Shown here: in pieces, positions 12,401-20,866 of the stretch
How the letters are laid out: every line of letters begins with the position of its first letter
Position numbering within the stretch: position 1 is the stretch's first letter
NCBI RefSeq assembly: GCF_964355755.1
Contig: NC_092671.1
Location: 1,964,501 to 2,028,500 of the forward strand
Length of the DNA stretch: 64,000 nucleotides
Reading direction: 5' to 3'
Origin: Antedon mediterranea
Taxonomy: Eukaryota > Echinodermata > Crinoidea > Comatulida > Antedonidae
Position numbers and translations under genes: made by a program
The notes under the pieces: model-generated
What the model saw: only the letters and a program-made list of their open reading frames with translations
The model's database searches: none
What the model was told of the DNA's origin: nothing

Positions 12401-15400
12401 GTAAGAACATAAAGAAAAGAAGGCTGACATGGTATGGTCACCTGCTCTGTTCAAAAAATGAAAACACACCAGCTAAGATCGCACTCGGAGATGACCAAAT
12501 GGAAGACCAAAAACAACATGGATGGCAAACATAAAAAAGGAAACAGAACTGTTCACATGCGGACCTATACACATGCTTGCTCAAGGCATACTGAGTGGCA
12601 AACACAAGTGAAACGTGCAATGTCTCACAGTCACAACGATTAGCGTTTAAGATGATAAAAATGTTACAAGAGCTGGACATTACAAACTTAATAATAATAG
12701 TAATCAACTATTATTATGCTGTTATTAATATTATTTTGATAATGTAATAAATAATAAAGTAAGTGTAGAGGAAAGGTTTTCATAAAATGTTGAATTATTA
12801 GTAATTTAAATTAATAAAAGTGATTTAGATAAAAGGTTAAAAGAGGACATTACAAGGAAACATAATAGCAATAATCTATTATTATATGGGGTTTTCAATC
12901 AATCCTGTCAATATTGAATAAATTTATGTTTATTAAACCTTGGAAACATCTTCTTTTATTATTATCTATCTATTATTTCAATTTCATGACCTTATCAAAT
13001 CCATAATCAGCAAAAAATTGACTAATTCTTTAGTAGGTTGTAGGGACAGCTAGTTTTAAAAAGGGACAAAGCAAGCTTTCAACTCAGTAAATATTTGTAT
13101 GTCACAACATTTATTTGATAATTTTTTTAATTTTTGAATTCTTATCCTCAAAGCTTTTCATTACCATTAAAATTAATTGATTCATCCAGTTTATCTCTGG
13201 CTGGTTAAAAATGTATTCTATGTCTGTAAATTTATTTTAAAAAATGAATAAAAAGACTTAAATAATTTAGATGACTTATTGGTATACAACAGTCCTTAAG
13301 ACTAAGTTCATTGTAGATTGTACTTAAATAACCTCCATGGTCAATGCAATAATTGCATAAGTCCTCAAATACACTAATGGCCAAAGTAATCTGATGTCCA
13401 AGGCTGACCAAAGCAGCTTGTCTTTCACCCTACTGTAATGCAAGCAAATTAAGCCTTATTCAAGGATGACCTAGAATGACCTTGTTCAAATTGACAGGAT
13501 GTTATGTAATATTACATAATCAAAGTTCTGAGTAAATAAAATATCTATTATAATAGAACCTTGAATATAAATGCATATCATTATAATATAATGTGTAAAT
13601 AGCCAACTAACTTTTAACAAAACACTGAAATATTTGGAAACCTGTGAAAATGAGAAAAACAAGCCGCTCCAGTCTAGATTCAAACTAGGAACCTTCTGGC
13701 CAACATGCAGATGCCCTACCATTATACCACTGGGGATTTCATGATATGGTTCAAACTTGATTGAATTGTGACTCTTTAACACTATTGATGTGGTCATAAC
13801 AAATATATGTATTTAAACTTCCAATGAAAAGATTATATCAATTATTAACATTTTGATATGGAAATAGCTTTAAAAAAACAATCAGTTACTTTGAGGCAAA
13901 ATATAAAAGATAACACCGATTTCAACAAAATGATGCTGAGTCTTATAATTCATTAAAAACAAAAGATAAAAATATATTCATCCTTATGACTAGTTTTAAA
14001 TATTAATGCAAAATATGCTTTGATAGGCCTATTTTGACATTCACCCAGGCTACAGCAAGCTTTGCTGGACCTATTTTGACATTCACCCAGGCTACTTAAA
14101 TATTCATCAAGCTAGCAAGGTCTTATGCCTGCACAAAAACACTACAATACCCTTGACATAATAAGTTCTCTGTAACCATGAAAAGCTTCTAAGGAGAAGG
14201 CCACAGATAATGAGATGACTACTGGCATGACTTTTCTAGGTAAATAAAAAGATGACAAATGATGTAGAAATTCACAAAACGAAAGAGTGGGTGTGAGAGT
14301 TTGATGGTAGAGGGTCAAGAGTGGGCATGACAGGGATGGTATTAATTGGTTAAGAGTGGGCGTGACAGGGTATGGTATTGATTTGTTAAGAGTGGGCATG
14401 ACAAAAACAGCAAGATATAAAATCACTGTAGACTGTAGTGTTACAGGATTTTGAAAAGGGAAGGGGAGCCCCCAAAAATGTAAAATGAAGTTCTAAACTT
14501 AGCCTTGTCTTATAAAAAATTAAGGGGAGGCACAGGCCAAATGGCTGGATCTGCCTAGGTTTGACAAGATAGGGTTCAAACTCAAAGAGTTCTGCACAGC
14601 TATCTGTACATACACTTACCAGAGCCTATGCCAAGTTTAAAGACCCCTTCCCTGCAATTTTGGACGTTTTTTGGAAAATAATACATATATATCACTTTAA
14701 AAACATTAAACCATGTCATTCCTTGTTTTAAATGTACGTTTTATGGTAAATTATGATAAAAAGTGAGAAAAAATGCACTACCTAAGTAGCTCGCGGCGAT
14801 CGACCTCTCGTGGACGGTCTTAGGCCTAGCCTGGCTAGGCTTAGTTTTGTAGGCCTAGCTGGTAAACATCGGTAACGTGCGAACATCGTACGCTAGCTAT
14901 ATACCTAGCCTGACGTTGTATAGTTGCTGCATTAATTGTCTTTCTATTTTTGCCAGACTCCGTTGATACAAATTGGGGAAAACCCGGTATTTTCGCTGAA
15001 AAGTTAGGAGTCTTCCATTTGTTTTGACCTCACGATCGATCGAAAAGTGGGCGAATTACAGGTGAAAAACAAAAATATCAATCCGCGCGCAATGCATTTT
15101 GGGATTTATAGCGGGCCGCTATAATTATTAAAATCGACTTATTTTTCACATTTTTAACCGTTTAAAGACGAAAAAAGTTATCGCAATAGGACCATATAGT
15201 ATTATTTTTACATTAAATATAGTTTGTGATCTTAAATTAGATCTAAAAAACGTAGGGAATGGGGCTTTAACTAAGTAGAAAAATCAATGAGACATTTTTT
15301 TTTTGTCTATATACTATTTATGATAAGAGAAACAAATGTTCAGCAAGGAGTTGGAGGAGAAACAAAACCAGTTATTACTCTAAAAGTCATGTAATAAAAA

Positions 15401-15813
15401 AACAAAGATATGTAAAATGTATTGCATTATCTACGAAAACTACAGTATACAGTTATACAAGTTAATTTTAAAGAAAGATTACAAAAGATTGTCACAAATT
15501 ATATGAAGGAGTCCTTCATTTTACTTACTCTAAAAAAATCATAATATTAATATTTTTTCTGGTAAATAATAGCTAAACTTTACTTACACATACCAGTTGA
15601 ATTTGTTGAATTTCTTCGTTTTTTACCCAATACTTTTGGACAAAAATTAATGTGATGTTCCGGAGTTTGAGGGACATCTAGCGAGCTAGATCGTTGACGT
15701 TGAAGTGTTGGCAGAAAAAAACCAACATGGCGCGGGGGATTCTGCCACGGATTCAACTTATACGCAGCGTGCGGAACCATCGGCACATTCATGTTCTCGT
15801 CGTAAAATTGCAT
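6356..15813 (-). CDS. THR: Thyroid hormone receptor homologue (nuclear receptor NR1A type), complete, 8 coding exons, 492 aa
   Basis: Ligand-regulated transcription factor that acts in the nucleus, typically as a heterodimer with RXR. Exons in reading order: 15813-15594, 11136-11021, 10194-10053, 9676-9468, 8559-8266, 7979-7721, 6862-6735, 6466-6356. All are GT-AG and the phases sum to 493 codons. Residues 1-88 are a divergent A/B domain. Residues 91-~157 are two C4 zinc fingers with the TR-type P-box CEGCKG, split by an intron between fingers as in TRs. The T-box follows ([16 protein letters not shown]). The LBD runs from ~200 and includes [14 protein letters not shown] and DRPGL. The AF-2 helix is PPMLLEVF (483-490). 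The start is supported by an in-frame stop just upstream. Oddities: Asn314, Lys352 and Ser363 replace pocket residues Arg282, Arg320 and Asn331 of human TRβ, and a repeat-built loop separates H1 from H3. Ligand identity is open. Confidence 0.95.
6735..6862 (-). CDS. THR: THR exon 7
   Basis: Acceptor GTTTTCAG, donor GTGAGA; 128 bp. Codes [19 protein letters not shown] through YWAKILMK. Its 5' end is also duplicated upstream at 7205-7240. Confidence 0.9.
6841..7510. repeat. Tandem segmental duplication in THR intron 6 (two ~350 bp copies)
   Basis: 6841-7170 and 7205-7510 match in order: the 5' end and acceptor of exon 7, then 'gagtggtgcaacgg', an inverted-repeat element with ends AGGGCCTTTCACACCTG…CAGGTGTGAAAGACCCTT, then 'agcataagcagccccaatgc', then part of a family-A MITE. 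The copies differ by small deletions. Confidence 0.85.
6937..7076. mobile_element. Short inverted-repeat element (MITE-like), copy 1
   Basis: Imperfect terminal inverted repeats AGGGCCTTTCACACCTG / CAGGTGTGAAAGACCCTT enclose about 140 bp. A related copy at 7281-7410 came with the segmental duplication. Confidence 0.65.
7483..7624. mobile_element. TTAA-type MITE, family A (copy in THR intron 6)
   Basis: Starts CTCTGTCTACACTATAAAAC and ends GATAGTGTAGACAGAGC followed by TTTA. Non-coding. Confidence 0.75.
7721..7979 (-). CDS. THR: THR exon 6 (LBD helices 4-9)
   Basis: Acceptor TTCCTTAG, donor GTGAGG, leaves in phase 1. Codes [18 protein letters not shown]…, the beta-hairpin with pocket residues, and [19 protein letters not shown]. 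Confidence 0.95.
8266..8559 (-). CDS. THR: THR exon 5 (repeat-expanded omega loop and helix 3)
   Basis: Acceptor TTATTTAG, donor GTAATT; 98 codons, phase 0 at both ends. The first ~65 codons are three degenerate copies of a ~22-residue unit ([19 protein letters not shown]). The exon ends with helix 3 ([19 protein letters not shown]). Confidence 0.9.
9468..9676 (-). CDS. THR: THR exon 4 (T-box, hinge, LBD helix 1)
   Basis: Acceptor CTCAACAG, donor GTACAA. Codes [18 protein letters not shown], a basic hinge, then helix-1 sequence [16 protein letters not shown]. Confidence 0.9.
9890..9965 (+). repeat. tRNA-derived SINE head
   Basis: Contains a B-box-like GGTTCGAGCCC preceded by 'gatctggaggttgtg' and an A-box-like 'tagccatcagtgcaagc'. 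The arms do not fold as a clean tRNA, so a SINE relic is preferred over a tRNA gene. Confidence 0.45.
10053..10194 (-). CDS. THR: THR exon 3 (second zinc finger)
   Basis: Acceptor TTTCTTTAG, donor GTAAGT, leaves in phase 1. Codes [18 protein letters not shown] through [14 protein letters not shown], the second finger and start of the C-terminal extension. Confidence 0.95.
10300..10620. repeat. Low-complexity GATGATAAAATGATTT-type repeat
   Basis: Degenerate simple repeat of 'gatgataaaatgatttcatt' and 'ttaataattaattaaaatga' within a THR intron. Confidence 0.7.
11021..11136 (-). CDS. THR: THR exon 2 (first zinc finger)
   Basis: Acceptor TTTTTCTTCAG, donor GTATGT, ends in phase 0. Codes [15 protein letters not shown]…CEGCK: four zinc Cys (91, 94, 108, 111) and the P-box. 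Confidence 0.95.
11244..11367. mobile_element. TTAA-type MITE, family A (THR intron 1)
   Basis: TTAA at 11244-11247 and 11364-11367; the right end is GATAGTGTAGACAGAGC. The left end is diverged (CGCTGTGGCTAAAAAATG). It has the same interior as the 5565 copy. Confidence 0.75.
11885..12003 (-). repeat. tRNA-derived SINE fragment
   Basis: On the minus strand, TGGTCTAATAGTAGG resembles an A box and GGGTTCTAATCTC a B box. The trailing sequence 'ccagcca/ctgtgacaatgataaaaag' is shared with the copy at 13625-13745. Confidence 0.5.
12370..12690 (+). pseudogene. Degenerate LINE 3' coding fragment
   Basis: Out-of-frame pieces read like the C-terminus of a non-LTR ORF2 (Trp-Tyr-Gly-His-Leu followed by ProAlaLysIleAla). 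Frameshifted; identification is tentative. Confidence 0.3.
13625..13745 (-). repeat. tRNA-derived SINE
   Basis: Minus strand has GTGGTATAATGGTAGGGCA (A box, Gly-like) and TAGTTTGAATCTAG (B box), in the same family as 11885-12003. Confidence 0.55.
14637..15270. mobile_element. 634-bp TTAA-flanked non-autonomous element, family B, copy 1
   Basis: Begins TTAAAGACCCCTTCCCTGC and ends GTAGGGAATGGGGCTTTAA, so the ends are inverted repeats with a TTAA on each side. The interior includes GATCGATCG, a GGCCTAGC-rich imperfect palindrome and no ORF. Nearly identical copies lie at 32472-33105 (inverted) and 41201-41834. Sits in THR intron 1. Confidence 0.9.
15594..15813 (-). CDS. THR: THR exon 1 (A/B domain)
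   Basis: ATG at 15811-15813, donor GTATGT, phase 1. Codes residues 1-73, rich in Pro, Asn and basic residues, with no recognised motif. Joins exon 2 as ACT-G|GG-ACA. Confidence 0.85.
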
Positions 15814-16282
15814 TGTTATTGTCGTTTATCTTGTTAAATTATAAAAAAATCTTACACTGCTAATAGAACACACCTTGTTGTCACACTTTGCAGAAGTGTT
15901 TTGACAAAGCTGGTAACATTGCCTTATGTAATCATGCAATCAGCTCCCAGGGTATGGAATGTGAAGGGCATGAGTCTCAACAAACACAACTACTGACCAT
16001 GATGTTAACTGACCAATAGTGTTTGACCAGTTGTAAATGACCTTCTGGACATTAGCCTATGCAGTGGCTAAACTCTATTGTCTAGATGATGACTTATTTT
16101 TAATATTTAAATTAATTTATATTATAAACAGGAAAGAGATGTACACATCATAACACCACACACATTATTCAAATACTAATTATTTATATGAATCAAAATT
16201 ACTCGAATTGTGCAAACAAATTAAAACAGCAGCGCACTGTATTTTCAGTATTTGATAAAACCAAAGCTTGATAAACCTGTCA

Positions 16283-16431
16283 AATTTTTTTTTTTTGGTA
16301 ATACCTACATTTTATTTTAATTTATAATATTAATTGCATTATTTATTGATGCATGACTCATGCATCAATAAATAATGCAATTAATATTATAAATTAAAAT
16401 AAAATGTAGGTATTACCAAAAAAAAAAAATT
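16283..16431. repeat. 149-bp perfect palindrome with one-base centre
   Basis: Arms 16283-16356 and 16358-16431 are exact reverse complements around C16357. The outer arm portion is T12/A12, then GGTAATACCTACATTTT. It would form a 74-bp stem with almost no loop. It lies in the intergenic stretch upstream of THR. Confidence 0.95.
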
Positions 16432-16917
16432 AATCTGCAAGATGAGACAATGAAATTGCACAAGTTGTTCAAATTACGAATAACAACAAACGCACTGTGT
16501 ATAGTAGGTTTATGGTATGTCATCAATCAGTATTATTACTATTATTTATTTAGTGAAATAAATTACATGTAGGCGTAATTAATACGTAGGTAGGCATATA
16601 AATGAAATTAAGTGACAAGAGGCCTAGACTAGCTAGGAGAGCGAGGTCTAGTCACTCGCTCCTACTCACTAGAGGCTAGGCAGGCCAACTGGCCTTAGGC
16701 CCTAGATAGCAGGCCTAACTAAATAAAGTTTCCAGTGTCAACACCCCCACCCAGAAACTCAAATACACCTATTCTTACCATAACTAGGTCTAGGCCTATA
16801 TTTGGAGATTGTCTTCATTCTGGATATCTTTTGTTGCGGAAAAATTCAATAAACTTGATGTGAATTGTTCAAGGGCAGCTTAGTACCTCACAATTGAAAA
16901 CTTTCGCCAATCTAAAG

Positions 16918-17840
16918 GGCTGTCACGATAAATATGGTCCGGGGCCAAAATCGGTCCGGCCGGACCAGTTTTGGCTCTAAAATTGTGGCCAAAAGCAGTC
17001 CGCCACTGCCAAAATCGGTCCGGGCTATTCTTCTGTCGATTTTAAATGAATTACTAGGCCTATGATGCTGTTTTAAGTTGTTTATGGCTAGAAAAATATC
17101 CCATGATATATATTAGTAAGTTATCTTGTCGGATAAATACTATAAATAAATGTATTTTATCTAAAAACATGACTTAGGTGTTCACTCATATTTCGGCCTG
17201 CCACACACTCACACGAACGGGTATGAGACGCTGATATTGCCAGCTAGATTTTATTTATGATTGAGACCTTTTTCCTTCCTCAGCCTAATTAATATTGGAT
17301 AATTGTTTTATAATAATTCTATTGAATTGATATATTGATTGATTAACCATAAATAATTAATAAATTAAATTGTTTTTAACATCATGGAGAAACGAAGATG
17401 TTAAAAAAGAACAAAATGGATTAAAAACAGGCAGAGATACATATTGTATACAAAAAGCCTAACAATTAGTACTAATTATTGATGAGTTACTACTAATAAT
17501 GATAATAAAAAAAACAGGCTTAATTTATAATATTAAAATAACAAATAAAACCCCGTAGTTTTCAATATTAATGACTAATCATGGCCTTTTTTTTAATGAT
17601 ATATACATTATGACTCATTTTGCGCACCATATATTTGTAAGACCGGACCATATTTGGCGGCCAAAAACAGTCCTACTGCCCGGACCGATTTTATCCAGGC
17701 CGGACCAGTTTTGGCGGCCAAAATTGGTCCGGCCGGACAGGTTTTGGCAGCCATAAATGGTCCCCCGGACTGATTTTGGCAGCCAAAACTGGTCCGCCGG
17801 ACCGATTTTGGCCCGGACTGATTTTGGAGTGACAGGCCTA
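16918..17840. mobile_element. Foldback-type element with GGTCCGG subrepeats
   Basis: Ends are GGGCTGTCAC (left) and GTGACAGGCC (right). Inside each end are inverted clusters of a ~27-bp unit (GGTCCGG…CCAAAA): 16935-17030 on the left, 17640-17825 on the right, on opposite strands. The AT-rich middle has no transposase. Open frames at 17608-17881 are repeat artefacts. Confidence 0.65.
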
Positions 17841-17983
17841 TTATTGTACCACCATTCCAGAGACATGTCCTCAATCATCAAGTTAGATGGTAAAAACCAT
17901 TTTCATAAAAAGGGAGAACAAATATTTTATTTTATGACTTATTACAGCTAAAAACTATTAAAAAACAATATTTATTAAAAACA

Positions 17984-18207
17984 ATTATTTTTACAATTAT
18001 CGTTTTACTTTTTACATGTATTTAATGAAATATCGATTTGATTGAACTAAATTTTTGGGTTTTTTTGTAAAATGGTTAAAATAAGCACACCTTAAATTAT
18101 TTTTACAATTATCGTTTTACTTTTTACATGTATTTAATGAAATATCGATTTGATTGAACTAAATTTTTGGGTTTTTTTGTAAAATGGTTAAAATAAGCAC
18201 ACCTTGT
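17984..18207. repeat. 112-bp tandem duplication
   Basis: Two almost identical copies (17984-18095, 18096-18207) starting ATTATTTTTACAATTATCG and ending AAGCACACCTT. Confidence 0.9.
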
Positions 18208-20656
18208 TAAAAATGAATTCACCCGGCCAATGACCAGAAGTTGAGGTCAATTATGTGGTTACGTAATATGCTGTAACGCAATCAGGATCGTATTCATGTT
18301 TTCCTGAGGCGAGTGTTAATTAATGTATTGTCATAATGGAAGTATTAACTCTTCATTTCTTAGAAATTGAGGTCAAGCACCTCAACATCCTGCTATGTTT
18401 GACCATGATGGAGTCTCCATGGTATTTGACTAATTATTTAATCAATAACATTTATTACTTTTTTACCAGAGGGCCACTAATAATATAATAATGTTTGATC
18501 TAGGTCTATTCGATAATATTAATACTTTTTTTTTTATTTCGAAAAAATGAGCCAACAATTATGATTCAATATTTCGAACTTTATTTGTTCAATTTTCAAG
18601 AATAAATAATATTTATTTAGGATGGAACAAAACAAAAAAAACCCTAACAAACAAACCTTCTATTGCATATATTGCCATGTTAATCTCAAAGTACGGCTGT
18701 ACATAAATGTACCGTATTATTAATTTAGTTTGATCTTGAGAATAATGGTCCGGCAATAAACGTTATTTAAATTTGTTTATTAATAAACTAATAATATTAC
18801 GTCAGTAAAGAAGACATTACAAATTGTATATAGTTTTTTGCCAAGTAAGTATGGTTAGTGCTTATCTCCATGGTTAGTGTTTGTGTGAACTGGGGTCAGT
18901 TGGTTAGTTAACTACGGGGGCTAATTACATTCACATCACATATATGATGATCAAATATGAATGTACATAATTGATTTCTCCACTTACAAGAGAATTGTAC
19001 AGAACTATAATAAATGATTCAATGATTACGTCAAAACAATTTAAAAAACATAAAGTCGTCTTCGCGTTTACCGGCGCGAAGTGAGTGCTTTGCAATAATA
19101 TTAACCAAGACCACGCTTTAATTTTTCCTCTCTGCTGCCCCCAACGACATACAATTGAGCAAAGTTTAATAGCCGTAATAACCAGCCGTGTGACAAAATC
19201 TTAATTGTTACAGTGCTGGCTTAAAAATGACGTGGGTGGTATTGTTAATCATATCATTATTTATCTATAGAAAAGTACTAATTATAATTATAGAGGGCAG
19301 TATTATATTTTACAATAGATATTTTTTTCAACACTGATAGATAAGTGAGAGCCCCACCCCACTAGATCTAGACTTATGATTTTTAATTAACCAGACACGG
19401 TTGGAGGTGAAAGCCATTAACCGAATTGAAATAGAGAAATAAAAGCTACTGAACTTAACGTTTAAACGATTGTTTATATAGGCCTGTACAAATAAATGAA
19501 TATCTTGTACTTTGCTCTATGTTTACTACTGAATATTATTTGTACAGATAAACCGGGCAGGTTTCCAAAGACGGTAAATGACCACCATTTCTTTCCCAAT
19601 TGAGCACCATGAGAGAAGCACTAAAGCATTATGAATACAATATACAACCAAATTGATTAGCTAAGCAGGTTGTTAGGACCACATAATACTCAAAACGGGA
19701 GTATTGTAAACTAAGAAAGAGCATAATCCATGCCTGGGACAAGCGTAGTATAATTTGGGGATTAACGATCCTTATTTAATATTTTGTAATAATTTGCTTG
19801 AAAGGAATTTAAAAATCTAACAATCTAAAACAACGCGATAGATGTGCGTAATAAGGTGGGGCCTATAGCAAGTTATCATAAAACAACACTCAACAAGAGG
19901 ACGTTGTTTTACCATGCAGAGAAGTTCCTAGTTTCAATTAATACTTAAAATAATTATATTATATTTTGAAAATGTATGATTTGTTAGATTGTTAGATATT
20001 TAAATTGTAGGCCTAATAATTCATTTTAAGCAAATTATAAAAAATTTTAAAATAAAAGAAAGGATCGTACCAAAATGTTTGTGTGTGACGTCAACCATCA
20101 ATTTTCGGTAATTTAAATAAACACTAAAGACACAATTAATATATTTTAATTTTATTAAACAAAGAGATAAATACAATCTAGACAAATACAATATATTACT
20201 AATTTTATGCGTGACGTAATGTATGTTAAGTTGTCGCCGTAAATAAGTGAGCTACCTATCTTGTTTTGAGGTAGGCCTAATTGGTTAGTTCATCAATGAA
20301 GCTTGAGAGAAACAAAATCATTATTTTGACGTATATCATAATTTTGTTTCAACAAAAATGGTTTGGCTTTAATTGATTTCTCAGCAGTATAGGTAGTTCA
20401 GTAACCTGTAGCTACCACCTGCAACTAGATAATAATTATTAGCCCATAAACAAGGAGAGGAATGGGAAATGATTCGAATATGAGGTGAAGACGGGATCAG
20501 GCTGTTATTCTTGGGCTTAAATCAGCGTTTCAAAAGCTAGGCCGTCTAACTTCGACGACATAAAACAACAGTGCCTCTTAACTTCTGGGCTGCTGTGTAT
20601 GTAAACAATGCTTAAGCCCATCCAACACTATAGTAGGCTGAGTGATAAGCGTTCAT
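18208..20656. other. Intergenic, no gene recognised
   Basis: AT-rich sequence between the THR promoter side and the 3' end of the GPCR gene. I see no exon-like similarity and no intact mobile element. Confidence 0.4.
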
Positions 20657-20662
20657 TTTATT
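20657..20662 (-). terminator. Poly(A) signal candidate of the GPCR gene
   Basis: AATAAA on the minus strand only about 10 bp after the TGA stop (20672-20674). Confidence 0.45.
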
Positions 20663-20671
20663 GTGACGCAT

Positions 20672-20866
20672 TCATACAGTTAATTCATCCATGGGGTGCA
20701 CTTTTTGGAAACACGGCAATCTGGGTTTGATCCGATTTCGTACTGACTTCTGATAAAAGATGTAAACAAGTGGGTTGATCGTAGGAGTAGAACGAAGAAT
20801 CGTGGATGCGATGTAGTTAGCAGTTTCCGATGGCCAGACTGACGCTCGGTTACAGATAATACGCAC
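20672..20866 (-). CDS. GPCR exon 2 (TM7 and C-tail)
   Basis: Codes VRIICNRASVW…TINPLVYIFYQKSV and a short basic tail, with TGA at 20672-20674. Contains NPxxY. Confidence 0.85.
   Translation of the reverse strand: MRIICNRASVWPSETANYIASTILRSTPTINPLVYIFYQKSVRNRIKPRLPCFQKVHPMDELTV

Noticed and set aside
17608-17881. Overlapping 88-codon minus-strand frames
   Set aside because: Both are translations of the GGTCCGG subrepeats of the foldback element.
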